In this document: positions 47,174 through 59,254 of the stretch, piece by piece
Numbering within the stretch: position 1 is the stretch's first letter
Layout of the letters: every line of letters begins with the position of its first letter
Assembly (NCBI RefSeq): GCF_003473485.1
Contig: NC_053043.1
Location: 37,920,576 to 37,984,575, forward strand
DNA length: 64,000 nucleotides
Direction of reading: 5' to 3'
Source of the DNA: Medicago truncatula
Taxonomy: Eukaryota > Streptophyta > Magnoliopsida > Fabales > Fabaceae
Position numbers and translations under genes: made by a program
The notes under the pieces: model-generated
What the model was told of the DNA's origin: nothing
Seen by the model: the letters and a program-made list of their open reading frames with translations, nothing else
Database searches by the model: none

Positions 47174-49030
47174 CTATGCATCATTCTTCATATAAGTTAA
47201 AGCTTCTGACTTACAAATAGGACATTCATTTTTTATTACCAACCAATTTTGTATGCACTCGACATGATATTCATGCTTACATTGAAGGATTCCAATCTTC
47301 TCATGATCTTCAAATTCAGTCTACCGAATTAATAACAAAAAAAAATAAGTATATCAAATGAAGAACTGCCCAAAAAAAAATCCTTCGAAATATATGTACA
47401 AAATTAGAGAAAATAGTGAATGAAATGACATACTTGACATATTGTGCAAGAATCAATTTCTTTGTTGTCAGAAGGTAACTCCTCCAAATTAATACCATTA
47501 GGGTATGGTGTGTAAATTTTTGTCTTCAGCTGTGTTGTAATTGCTTCCTTTGATAAACCAATACTCACATTACCGATCCTCTCACCCAATGCGATGAACT
47601 CCTGTAATTAGCAATTTCAACGGTTAATATTTTTAACTTTTTGTGTAACGATCAAACTTCATTGTTCTATATTTCGCACATGTACATCTACATTGATAGA
47701 GAAAATATACTTTGAATATATATATTAACCTCATAGGACATGCCCTCAATTTCCAAGCGCATTCCTAGATGTGGATCAATCAGATTTTCTTCTTCATCAT
47801 CTAAATAAATCCCATCAAGTAAATTTTGCACTTCATCGTTGAAAGCAATATCATCAAGCAGATTTTCCATTTCCTCATTTAATGAAATATCTTCCTATAC
47901 AAATGAAGTTCAATTGATTAAGAAATCTTTGTGTTCTTCCCAAAATAATTAATTAGCACACGCAAATACAAATACAGTTATTTTATTTTCTTTGTCCTTT
48001 TAAAAAAACTAAATAAATACTCTCCTCCATCATATTTATAAGAGATATTTTGGTCAATAAAATTTGATGTATCTGATCCGAATTTTGTATTAGGTACATC
48101 AACTTTCGTTGATTAAATGTCTCTTATAAATAGGATTGGATGTAGTGTATGTTAATGAAAACTTTTAGGAGAAAAAAAAAAGTAGTGAGGAAATATTACA
48201 TCATCCTGTGACGATCCAAAGGGATGAACACTTTGATGTCTGAGAGTGTTCTCAGACATCACACCACGAGATTCCAAAATATGAAGGCCTGGTTGTAGAG
48301 GGATTGCACCACCAAGTGGAGGATTTGGTTGAACTCCATGCATAGGAAGTGTTGGGCGATGATTAACATTGTGTTGTTGATTACCAAGGGGACGATGATG
48401 ATGAAACCTTAAGACATTCCCATTGCCACTCTCTAATGAACTTTCATTTGTATGGGATGCTGGAGAATGATAGTTAAACAATCAAACAAACATGTATTTC
48501 TAATCAACACATCAGACATGGAAAAAACATGCATGCATGAATGCAATCTTAAATGTTCAAATCCGATGATATTTAAACAAATAGATTTTTCATAAATTTA
48601 TTTACCTCGAGAAAGATTTGTTTCATGTTGTCACAAATATGTACATTTGTATTTTTTAAAACTTTTTACATGTTATTAATTCATTGACTTATAAAATATC
48701 AAATTAATTAGAAGATATATCAATGAGAAAAGCATATCAAAATAAGATAATAATGTTACCTTGTATATGAAGTGTTGGTTGAAAGTGTTGCACCAAATTG
48801 TTTTCAGGAATTAAATGATTATTTTCATTATTCACCATAAGAGACCGACCTGGTCTACTCCATGAATTACCAAGTTGTTCTACTTGATTGAGCAAATGAA
48901 TTTGAGATGGCAATGTTACATTACCCCCCATAGCAACCTCGTTAGGGGGAGAAATAGAAGAACTTGCCAATGTATTAGGAGATTGGTGATTTCCTCTAAT
49001 TCTTTTGGGTGGACCTCTACCATCATCCAT
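47174..49030 (-). CDS. RING-H2 E3 ubiquitin ligase, MBR1/2 type (right copy, intact)
   Basis: Five minus-strand exons, 48760-49030, 48200-48459, 47730-47894, 47434-47601 and 47174-47320, join in consistent phase to 336 residues. The N-terminus (MDDGRGPPKRIRGNHQSP) is basic; the middle is rich in Pro, Asn and His. Residues about 222-244 carry LGMRLEIEGMSYE and EFIALGERIGNV, the conserved block ahead of the RING in this family. The RING-H2 ligands are C284, C287, C302, H304, H307, C310, C321 and C324 (CTIC, then CKHEYHVEC, then CPIC). The RING is split by an intron right after CTICQ. Arabidopsis MBR1/2 ubiquitinate the Mediator subunit MED25. Those proteins are longer, so this may be a shortened legume-specific relative. 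It is apparently functional; the target is unknown. Confidence 0.9.
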
Positions 49031-49398
49031 TGAGTATATGCTTCTTTTGAATTGAGATAATTATGCTCAGTTAATAATTTGAATACTATCGTCTTTGCAT
49101 TTTTTGCAACAAAACACTAATATTTTACTCATAATTAATAAAAACTTTAAAAAATAGTTTCTAAGTAAGTAAAAGAAAATTGGTAATTTACTTGGCGATT
49201 TAGTTTATAACAAATAATAATTTGATAATCCCAATTTAGGGAAAAAAATCTAATTGATGCAATTGAAACATAAATAGTTAATATTATTCAATAAAATATC
49301 CGTATACTAAGAAACACTTCAAAAAACTAAATATCATAAACTTTATTTTGATTCAACTGTTCAAATCTCGCTAATAACTTTTAATTCTTAAAATGATA

Positions 49399-49537
49399 CT
49401 CCCTCCGGTCTTTATTATAAAACATAATTCAATTTTTAGGTCCATTTACTAAGTAATATATATATGATCTCGATATACATCAATCGTTCAATGAATCTAA
49501 AAAGTAAATTGTTTCTTGTAAAAAGGACTCGAGGAAG
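49399..49537. mobile_element. Stowaway-like MITE (right RING block)
   Basis: It starts CTCCCTCCGGTCTTTATTAT, ends AAGGACTCGAGGAAG, with TA on each side. It occupies the same position as 39371-39504. Confidence 0.7.
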
Positions 49538-49703
49538 TATTTCATTGCCAAGATCATAAGAATTGTTAGGCTTGATATACATTTCAAGATTTGGAGCATA
49601 ATACTAAGTTTTATCGAATAAATGACCCAAATCTGACATTACTTGAGAAAATTCAAAATTTTCTTCATCTGTTATAAGGAGCAATTATTTGATCTACAAA
49701 TGC

Positions 49704-49705
<2 letters not shown>

Positions 49706-49770
<65 letters not shown>
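49706..49770. repeat. (TAA)n microsatellite
   Basis: About 22 TAA/ATA units. The left block has only a single AATAAT at the matching site. The flanking GACGACCCCTAGAAGACTTG also appears only in this copy. Confidence 0.95.
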
Positions 49771-49771
<1 letters not shown>

Positions 49772-51237
49772 CGACGACCCCTAGAAGACTTGGCAGTCGT
49801 GCCTCAAGGTTTGGTTCTGTGGATTTTAAAGGGATTTTTATCATGGTGTTTTTTCCGTTGAATTTGACGTTTTTAAACAAACATATTCAGTATTCAATTT
49901 ATTCACAATTTTTTAAGCAAATGTGACGCAGATGGATCTACGAAATCATAAGTAGATTAAAATGAAAATAAAATAAAAAAGTACAAATGAGTAAGACACA
50001 TAAAGTCTGACCCAGTCAAAGCAAGAAAAAATCCCAAAAGGGTGATACAAAATAACAAGAAGGGTAAAGAAAACCACAAATCTCAATTCACAAATGTCAA
50101 CCTTAACTATAAAATTGTCAAATCTACTAGAAAGGGAGAAGGGGATATGCTCATATACTTATATTCGAAGTGAGAGACAATATTATATGATACTCACAGT
50201 GGTGTTGGCAACACGATGATGAGTCTTTTGGTGACCTGGAGAAAATAAAAAGTGAATAATTTATATTGCAGATCTGGATGAGATGACTTCAAATCTGTTC
50301 TCCGATCATCCAAAAGATTCTTGTGGGGAACGAAAAAACCAATAAAAATATGGTGGCCGCGGCTGTCTTAAGTAGAGCAATGAGATAACTTCATTTTATT
50401 TTTGTTTTTATATAAAATAGGGTTTTGCCAAAATGTTTGTGCAAATCACATGATAAAGAAGTGGTCTATAATTAATTATAATTTATTTTTAAAATATTAA
50501 ATACAAAGGTCTAATTATTAAATAAAAATACAATGTACAATAACATTAAAAAAAATAAAATTGATGCTCTACAAAATTGATGACGTATATTTTCATATAT
50601 ATCAGTCTTGGTCAAATCTACTTTTTTTATTAATGATATATGATATAAAAATAAATAAATAAGGGTGCACATTTTTTTGAGGAAAGATAAATAAGGGTGC
50701 ACATCACATTTTAATTTATTATAAAATATTTAAAATTATTTATTTACTTTCTCCATTCCTTTTTAATTTTCACTTTTCTAAAAAACAATTGTTCTTATTT
50801 ACTTGTTATTTTAAAATCCAATGCAACATGAACTATTATTTTGTCAATAATCTCAACCATTTATTTGAAAGATTCAAACGTGTAAAATAAAAGAATAAAT
50901 AGTTACGGCAATGTAGAAAAAAGATAATTAAAATAGAGAGATTACATTTTTCTAGGAATAAGTTAACATGTTCTTAACATAAGTATCCTTTCAAAAAAAA
51001 AAAGATGTTCTTAACATAAGTGAGATAGGGTCATTTACTTATTCTTAAAATATAATTTAATAATTAAAAATTTACGAATACCTATTTTTAACGAAAAAAT
51101 TTACGAATACTTGATTTTCATACTTCAAATACTTTTTAATTTAAAATATATACTTTATCATTATAAGAAAAATCACCAATATTGGTTTTCATGCATTTCA
51201 TTATTATCAATTCACTACTAATTAAAAAAAAAAAATC

Positions 51238-51790
51238 TAGCTTTTGCGTATAATACATAAGTTCTACAAGTTAATACTATTCATTTGGAATGTGAAAAAG
51301 GAGCACCCTTGGAGCGGGTGTTATAGGTTGAATTTGCATCTTTCACCATTTTTTTCTTCTGATTACGAGACACAGACAGTGTGAATGGTACCTGTTTTAA
51401 CTTTCACCACATGTTACCTTCAGTTGTGAAACCTGTCATATTACTGAAATATTATCTAACCTCAGTTTTCATAAAATTGGATGGGGTTTCACTTCAATGG
51501 GTATTTTTAGAACCTCGCCATCATGAGTACTCTATCTGCACTTCTAGCCAAAGGTTGGAAATTCTCTAGCCCGGCAGTTGGAATGCTATCATCACATGGT
51601 GTATTAGTTGGAATGTCATTTGCACATTCTTCCTCCTAACCTCAACATTTTGTTCCTCATCCACATGAAGAGAACAACCAACAAGGGAGTACCATTCGGC
51701 ATGGTGTTGGTCTGGGAATCATCTTCAGGAGGAGTATGAACTTGATCATCAAAACATAGGACATCTTGGTCCTATCATATATCTTGAAGG
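51238..51790 (-). repeat. Single-copy relative of the tandem-array unit and its flank
   Basis: It matches 42915-43156 and then the first part of the 842-bp unit (TTTCACTTCAATG, AGAACCTCGCCATCATGA, AACAACCAACAA(A/G)GGAGTA), but it is more diverged and breaks off near 51760. It shows what the locus probably looked like before amplification on the left. Confidence 0.75.
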
Positions 51791-53485
51791 AAAAAAATTG
51801 ATGTTAAATCAAAATTGGTTAAAAGAAAAAAGTCCTTAAAGTTTTGATGATAACAAAACATGATTGAGATCAATTAAGATTCTCTAAATGTGTGTTTAAG
51901 TGTGCAGAAAATTTAAAGTACATGTGAAGTATTGTCTCTGTAATAAGTCAAAGCTCTCGAGATGAAGTCAAAGCTCTGGACTAAGTCAAAGTTATGGCCA
52001 TGAAGTCAAATATTTGAGCTTATGCTTCACACACTATGCTAAGTGTTTGAAAGCTATGGACCTTGATAAGTTATGTGTCATAGATAAAGGCAAAACTCTG
52101 CACTAAGATTAAGGTCAATGTTGTCGTGGAACTAGGATAAACTTTATGTTTCGTTTCTTTCCCTTATCTCTTTACTTTCCGCTGCTATCTGTGTGTTTTA
52201 ATGAGTTACAAAAATCGACAAACACAATTAAAACCCTCATTTCTTGTGTTTTTCTCACTTTTATTTGATACAATGATAAATCTATACAAAAATTAGCACC
52301 TTTAAACTAAGTTCGGATTGTAGAAATCGAAAAGATGATGAATACATTTCAGATTCTATATGGTGAAGGGCACTAGAAACCATAAAAAATTTCAATCAAA
52401 CCACAAAGATTTAAGAAAATGTGTACTAACTTCTTGTGCAATTGTACAGATGGTCTCTAGTTCGAAAGATTCTACCAAATTTTGTTGAAAATTGACACAA
52501 TAAGGAGAGATTCATATCCGGTGACGGAATTGCGAGGTTTTAGGTTAATTTTTGAGAAATTGAAGGGGATAAGAAATTGACTAGTTTATTGGCTAAATTA
52601 TTATCGTTTATTTTATTTTATTTTGCATCATCATCTTCATATTCTCGTAGAATTTTATTTTTTGGTATAAATGTACTCTTAAAGTTTGTCCAATAAAATT
52701 ACATTCTTTGTATTCTTACAAAATTAGATTTCATGCCTTCATCATCGACAAATTTATTTTGTATTTTAAGATATTGTTATTTATTAATGTATTATTTTAT
52801 TGTTTGAGGAAGTTGATAAATACACACAAAATTGGCCATATCATCATATTTAAAAATGCTACATCAAATATATACTTAAAGAACCAAGACGTTTAATTTT
52901 TCAATAGAGACACTACTATCATGGGTGTTATACACTAAAGGAATTCTATTTGTATATTGGCTTAAATTGCTTCAATATAAATTTTAGTATGGTTGTTTAT
53001 GTAATGTCTCTATTAATTGAGTTATATTCACGTGATGAATCTAAAACTATTGTCATTGATTATAATTTTATTTGGATTTGCCACATCAACAACAACATAT
53101 TCACATAAACACAAAAAAAAAAATTCAAAAACTGGATAACGATGAACACGTTTTATGACTTAAATCAAAAGAATTAAAGAACTAGTTTTATACAATTTAG
53201 ATCTTTATAAATTTTTGTTTCTCTTGAGGGAAACCTTTACAACACATTGCAAACCTAACATGTTTAAAAGATTAGTTTATGTAGTTGCACACAAATAATA
53301 TCTCATTCCCAATAAAAAAAAAACCTTCAAAAGTTTTTTTTCCTTTGAATCAATCTAGAGTTTAATTATAAATTATTTAACATTTAGAGACTTACCTTAA
53401 AACCTTTTGCGCAAGAACTTAATACAAAAACTATGGAAATTGTAATTAATGTTTTTTTAGTTTAAATAACTATTTAATTTTCTTT
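51791..53485. other. Intergenic stretch before PET191
   Basis: No gene is seen. A stretch with repeated AAGTCAAAGCTCT motifs lies at 51948-52010. TTTTGATGATAACAAAACATG near 51843 recalls the unit of the tandem array and may be LTR-like. The rest is AT-rich. Confidence 0.5.
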
Positions 53486-53619
53486 GTCCTATGAGCATAA
53501 CTCAGTTGGTAGGACAATGCATTATTATATGTAGGGGCTGGGGTTCGAACTCCGAACACCCCCACTTATTCACGTTATAAGGTGAATTCTAACCACCAGG
53601 CTACCTGACAAAAAAAAAA
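53486..53619 (+). mobile_element. Au-type SINE just upstream of PET191
   Basis: GTCCTATGAGCATAACTCAG with TTGGTAGG (A box) is followed by GGGTTCGAACTCC (B box), CACCCCCACTTATTCACG, and a tail of A residues after GCTACCTGAC. This matches my memory of the Au SINE of flowering plants. It ends about 135 bp before the PET191 start codon. Confidence 0.75.
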
Positions 53620-53755
53620 TTACCGGGTCGGAAACGCTATTGAATAAACCGCTTTAGAAAAACCCAGAAACCCTTCAAAGTGCAACGTTTTCTTCACATT
53701 AACATTCAAAAAAATTGATTTTCACGTTTAAGAGAGGTGAAGGTGAAGAAGAACA

Positions 53756-56700
53756 ATGTCCAAGTCTTGCAAAGGATTAGCCATGGAATTAGTTAAGTGT
53801 CTCAGTGAAACTGATTGTGTTAAGGTTCGTTTTTTTATAATATTTTTTTATTAGTGTGAATTTATGTAATTTTTAATTATGATTTATGTGATGTTAAATG
53901 GGTTATGTTTATGTTTATGAATGAATAGGTTGATAATAGATCATACAAAGAATGTGCTGGAGAGAAGACTCCGTCAATTTCAGCTGAGTGTGTTGGACTT
54001 AGGGAAACCTATTTCAATTGCAAAAGAGGACAGGCAAGTTTTTTTATTTCTTGTCTCTATCATCATGTTACCTTGTAAGTTGTTGCATTTCAGTTATGTT
54101 AGTTAGTTTTTGATTATAAAACGTAGATACGGACACCAAACACGATACTGACACATGTTGATAGTGATAATCATTTGAAAAGAATATATAATTGAATGTA
54201 ATCAGATGTGTCTGTGTTGGATGGTGACACGTGTCGGATACCGAGCATGCCTTCAACAAGAAGTGTTGGTGATAGATAGGTTGTTAACCTCTTAAGTGGG
54301 TTAATTAGGTTGTTAGTTTGAGTAGGTTGGTTAGTTTTTAATTTTGTTTGTTGAAGCTGTTAAGAAACACAGGATTCATGTCATAAGTAAAATAAGCTTT
54401 GAGAGCTTGATAGAGAGGAAAATTTCTTCCGATTCGTATTGATTGAGGAAAGATGGTAAATGAGTACGTGTGATGCTCTATATTATAGAGAGCTAATATA
54501 GAATCAACAAAATAACTACTAATCAACAAATTAATTATCTACTGACGAACTTTAACTAACTTTCTAACAAACTTTTATATTTCTATTAGAAGCTAACCAA
54601 CTGTTGTATAAACTTGTATTAGTAATGAAATTCAATACCAGTCTTGTCAAATATCGGCCATGGCGGATATCAGTAGGTTTTTTTTGGCTTTTCGCCAGGA
54701 CCAATTTTGTAAATAATCACCACCATACTCGGATATGGTGGCGCCACATGTCGGCCGGTATGGTGGGCTTTTAGCTCTTCCCCATGGTCCGCTCGACATC
54801 GGCAACACTGTTCAATACGGAAGTTTTAGTTTTTCCAAACATCACTCTACCAGTCTTCCTAACAGCCGCTATCAGAGCTTCACATGGGGTCTGATACAGA
54901 AACTGTAGTTCTTTCTGTGACAGTTAGAGAAGAAAGTGAGAAACTACAGAAATTCATGGCCGATGGGAACAATTTCGTTTAACCTGCAATTCTAGGGTTC
55001 GATGATCACCAGACCATTAAGCAATGCTGATAGAGAATGTCCTTTGAATAAAGGAGTATTGGAACATGGTGGAAACTAGGATTCTGTCTCTTTCAGCCGT
55101 AGCAACTTAAGAACCGGTCAAGATTGTCGAAGAGAGCAAGTTTAAAGATTTGAAGGTGAAATCTGGATATTCCAAGCTATAGATAGAAGAATCATGGAGA
55201 CCATTGCTGTCACTAATGTGTTTTAATTACATCCCTGAGTTGCAAAATATTCTGTTTAATGTTGGTCAGCTTCAGCAGAAGGGACTGATTGTTGTGTTTC
55301 AGCAAGATATGTGTAAGGTCTATCTATCATTCTTTAAGAGACCTTCTTATGTCTAGCAATATGTCTGCTAATAGATTTTGTGTGCCATTATTGCAACTGC
55401 AATTCTTCCTTCCTGTTTGCAAATGAGTAAACAACCATTTTTATCTGTGAATGTGTGAGGCACCATCACTATAGTATCAAAATTACAAAACATACTTAAA
55501 TGTGTCTTTTGTTAGTCATTTTGTCCTTGAATGTGTCTTTAGTTAGTTTGTTAAGTTTAATGCTCAAATTTGTTTTTCTTTGGTCAATTTAGTCCATAAA
55601 TATACTAACAAATGAGACACTTGGAGACGTATTTGTAATATAGATACATTTAGGAACTATGGTGATATCACCTTTTACATTCAGGTGCCAAAATGATTGT
55701 TTTTACACCCGTCTGCAAATAATGGGTCTGGACAACACGCAATTGTGACACCACATATATGGTCATTTCAGCATCAATGGCTTGAGAACTTCGGCACATA
55801 AAGAGATGGTCTGAGAATTATCAGTACCCAGGGTTTCCCCTGTTATTTGCACTTGTTGTGTGGTTGGAAAGCAGCACAGGGAATCTATTCCAAAGAAGAG
55901 TTCTTGGAGAGTTTCTCAAAGACTTGATCTTGTTCATTCTGACATTTGCAGACCCATCAAACAGAAAATAAGAGGTGTTTCATCACCTTTTTTTTATAAC
56001 TTTAGTAGAAAAACACGGGTTTCCTTAATGCCAGAAAAACCTATTGTCTTTGATATTTTTAAGAAGTTCAAGATTATGGTTAAAAAGAGTCTAGAAATTC
56101 CACATGCTTCCTAAGAACAGACAGGGGTGGAGAGTTCACTTTCTCAAAATTTGATGAAGTTTGCAGAACTAATTGTCTTAAATGACAACTCACCACCACA
56201 TATAGTCCATAGTAGAATGAAGTAGGAAAAAGGAAAAATAGAACTGCAAGGAGGAGAGTCAGGTCAAAAGAGTTAGGCGAAGACCTAGGAAAACTATAAG
56301 AGAAACCATTAGAAAGGATTTAGAGGTCAATGAGTTGGATCCAAATATGGTTTATGATAGAACACTATGGCATAATTTGATCCATGTAGCAGACCCCACT
56401 TAGTAGGATAAGGCTTGGTTGTTGTTGTAATGATTATTGTTAGAAAGTATGTTGTCAGAAAAAGAGGTTCTTAAAGAATTTTGGACAATATATGTGCTCT
56501 AGTGGTAAAGGATGTCACATCCGAGGAGGCTTGGAGTGGAATCAAATACTTTGTCCATCATTTTGCAAATACTTGGGTGCATTACACATATTAATTTTCA
56601 GATACTCAAACAGATAAATTGAACAACGAGAGCATCAAGTGTGTGCTCTTGTGAGTTAACGAAGGAGTTCGATGTGACAGATCTAGGAAGAATGAGACAT

Positions 56701-57826
56701 AATGTAAGAATAGAAGTGACTCAAAATGATGGTGGGATAATCAGTTATCAACAAAAATATGCTAAGGAGGTATCGGAAAGGTTTGGTTTAGAAACGAATA
56801 ACATGGTGAGCAATCCTATAGTCCCAAGACTAGTTAACAAGATATGATGTAAGAGAAACCTTGGAGTTCTGTACAAAAGGAGTAAAGGGATAAGTTTGAT
56901 AGCATACTTGGATAGTGATCACTGGGGGTGTGGATGATAGAAAGAAGACATGAGGATATGTTTTATGCTTGGCTCATGATCCATTTCATGGTCTTCAAAG
57001 AAGCAACCAGTGGTAACTTTATCAATCAAAGAGGTTGAATTCATAGTTGCAGCATCATGTGCTTGTCAAGGGGTTTGGCTAAGAAGAATCTTGGATACGA
57101 ACAAAGGAACTCACCACCATTTTCTGTTATAATAATTCCACTATCAAGTTGCCCTGTAATCCAGTCATGTATGGCAGGAGATAGCATATAGGTGTGAGAT
57201 TCTTCTATTTCCTTCACTATCTTGGTAGAGAAGGAATCATTGAACTGGTGCGCTGCAGCTTTCAGGAGCAGCAATTAGACACCATAGCTAAGCCTTTAAA
57301 GTTTGAGTCCTTCTATACTCTTAGAAACTAATTAGGTATCTGCAGGACGTGTAATAAAATTGATTACAAAATGCAATTCAGTTTAAGGGAAGATAGGTTG
57401 GTTGTTGTATTTCAGTTAGTTTAGTTGGTGACTTGGTTTTTAGTTCTGTTTGTTGAAGCTAACCGACTATTTTATAGACTTGTATACGTAATGGAATTCA
57501 ATAAGAAAGTTTAGTTTTTCCAAATTTCACTGTACTACCAGTCTTAACATTTATTGTATGTGAGTTATAATAATGCAAGGTTGCCAATATTTTCCATTTG
57601 GAATATTCATTTTCTATATAGTTGTTCTACTGCTAGCATTTCGTATAAGGCATACACGTTACTAGTTGAAGAAGACACATTTAGATTGAATGAATGGTGA
57701 TTATTTCATGAATGGCCCGCCCTTTTGGATGTTATTATCATTTTTTATTTAGTTTTTTAACTTTTTTTTCCCTTTTTCTTGGGTTGAGGAAATGCATCTT
57801 CGCATTGTCTCAGCCAAATAATCTGC

Positions 57827-57883
<57 letters not shown>

Positions 57884-59254
57884 TTGGTCAAGATCTGCTT
57901 ATTTGTGAACTATAATATAAAAATGTAATGCTTGAGATTTTGGCAACTGGTACATGGCAGAAAGTGTGGAGTTGAAAAGTTGGGATGGGAAAGCCAGTCT
58001 ATGAGCTTGTTAGAAAATTATTCAGAGTTATAGGATGAACAGTTATTTGGGTCTGCAAGGTACAGTTAATGAAGATGAAATAGCATTGAAATTTGGGACA
58101 TGAGATAGTGCAGTAATTGTTTATGAGGAAGTGCAGTAATTTGGGACATGAGATAGTGCAGTAATTGAAATTTCAAAGTACAAGGAGACAATGGTATCAA
58201 TTTAGGCTCAGAATGTTGATACTTGACAGTTTTTCTCTCTTAACTGATTCTTGTATTCAAAATTATGCTCCCTCAAAAAACGTTTTTAGCAATGGGAATA
58301 AATAAATGTTGAAATGGGTTGATGGCCATGGTACTAATGTTAGTCTATGTGATATTGGCCTAGTTTGGATTTGGTTTCAGCTTATTGGGGCTTCTCAGTT
58401 AAAATAAGTTAATGATTTATCGGTTACGGAAGTCCTTAGGTGTTTATGAAGTTATACGAGAGAGCTTCTAAAAATTTGAGATACTAAACTAATTTTAATT
58501 GATATGAGAACCTTTTGTTTAAAAAAAATCATAGTTATTGAAAATCGTTTCCTTGACTGCATGGAAGATCTTGAAGTGTTTAAAACACGTCCTTTATGAT
58601 CTTACCTGAAGATTTTAAATTGGTAAGTCAGCTTGTTATCGCATCTGATAATGATTTTACTTGGTTAGCATAGAAACTAACAACCAACTAGGTGTCGTTG
58701 TAATTCAGGGTTGAACTAAACCAGGTTAACAATAAGATTGATGTCTTTGTTAGTAGTGATGCTGATATGCAACTATAGTTCATCTTGTTTTTACTAATAA
58801 TTACTGACAATATTTATACTGGATGTTTTAAAAAAAAAAGTCCATCTTGTTTTATTAAGGCATTTATGGCCCGTATTATAGACTTAGTTTACAATATATC
58901 ATATTAACTGAGATAAATTTGTACTGTACATTTCACCATTCACATGTTCAAAAATGCTGGTAAGATAGTGGTTATTAGTTGTCAGGGTTTAGATACCTGA
59001 ACCTTCTGCTTAAAACTCTCAGTGTCCTTTAGTTCATCAACCGAACTACTTACTCGAGACTTCAAATAGTATTGTTAGTAGGGCCAAGAGAATCAGTTGT
59101 AAACATGTGTGTATTTGGTGAAAAAATTGAATGAATTTGTTAGTTATAATGCATAAGCTTTATTCAGTATGATATTGATATTAAACAGCTAATGTTATTT
59201 TTTCACTCTCAGATTGACATGAGAGCTAGGATTCGTGGAAACAAAGGGTATTAA
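53756..59254 (+). CDS. PET191/COA5-type cytochrome c oxidase assembly factor
   Basis: Exons 53756-53824, 53929-54033 and 59213-59254 give 71 residues. The protein has six cysteines (5, 15, 21, 32, 44, 54) with two CX9C pairs, C5-C15 (CKGLAMELVKC) and C44-C54 (CVGLRETYFNC), followed by KRGQ and the basic tail MRARIRGNKGY. This is the full layout of PET191/COA5, a small twin-CX9C protein of the mitochondrial intermembrane space needed to build complex IV. Its length equals the family norm. Intron 2 has a GC donor (CAG then GCAAGT) and an AG acceptor and is 5179 bp long, because a Copia element lies in it. The last exon encodes only 13 residues. The ATG at 53756 is the first in the transcript-like stretch and lies directly before the conserved start. 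Confidence 0.94.
54639..54810. mobile_element. hAT-type MITE (172 bp) inside the Copia left LTR
   Basis: TTCAATAC is repeated at 54631-54638 and 54811-54818. The ends are CAGTCTTGTC and the inverse CAGTGTTGCC. The interior shares AAATATCGGCCATGG with the element at 20421-20523. It inserted after the Copia element did. Confidence 0.88.
56245..56431 (+). mobile_element. 3' tail of an RTE-type LINE inside the Copia element
   Basis: Reading frames give ETIRKDLEVNELDPNMVYD and RTLWHNLIHVADPT followed by a stop and a GTTGTTGTT end. This is the familiar C-terminus of plant RTE-clade reverse transcriptases, which end in short TTG-type repeats. It is a 5'-truncated fragment replacing part of Copia pol. 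Confidence 0.75.
57550..59212. other. Rest of PET191 intron 2
   Basis: No gene. It contains a (TTA)n run at 57831-57882 and a short tandem duplication around 58090-58170 (GGGACATGAGATAGTGCAGT twice). It ends with a pyrimidine-rich acceptor TTTTTTCACTCTCAG. Confidence 0.6.
57831..57882. repeat. (TTA)n microsatellite
   Basis: About 17 TTA units inside the PET191 intron. Confidence 0.95.

Larger units (their letters stand above)
46590..51028 (-). repeat. Right copy of the duplicated RING block
   Basis: Aligned in the same orientation with 35702-40925. It lacks the 37790-38577 insertion but has gained a (TAA)n expansion at 49706-49770. Confidence 0.85.
49031..51237. other. Upstream region of the right RING gene
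   Basis: No gene. It matches 38997-40925. It contains the MITE at 49399-49537, the (TAA)n run at 49706-49770 and, beyond 51028, about 200 bp of AT-rich DNA not shared with the left block. Confidence 0.6.
54264..57549 (+). mobile_element. Decayed Ty1/Copia LTR retrotransposon in PET191 intron 2
   Basis: The left LTR (54264-54864) begins TGTTGG and ends AACA. It is followed by TATCAGAGC, the usual primer-binding site complementary to initiator Met tRNA. The right LTR (about 57393-57549) shares TTTGTTTGTTGAAGCT, AATTCAATA, GTTTAGTTTTTCCAAA-type and ACCAGTCTTAACA blocks but is much shorter. Internally there are gag-like traces, an integrase zinc-finger and core start (HSDICRPI, at 55860-56110), a reverse-transcriptase tail (EFDVTDLGRMRH, 56660-56850) and RNase H pieces to about 57300. 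Many stops and a missing middle of pol show it is inactive. It lies in the sense orientation of the host gene. Confidence 0.85.

Noticed and set aside
49643-49880. Frames with polyasparagine or polytyrosine
   Set aside because: Translation of the (TAA)n microsatellite.
53510-53545. Possible tRNA gene
   Set aside because: A- and B-boxes are present, but no cloverleaf closes and the flanks are those of a SINE with an A tail.
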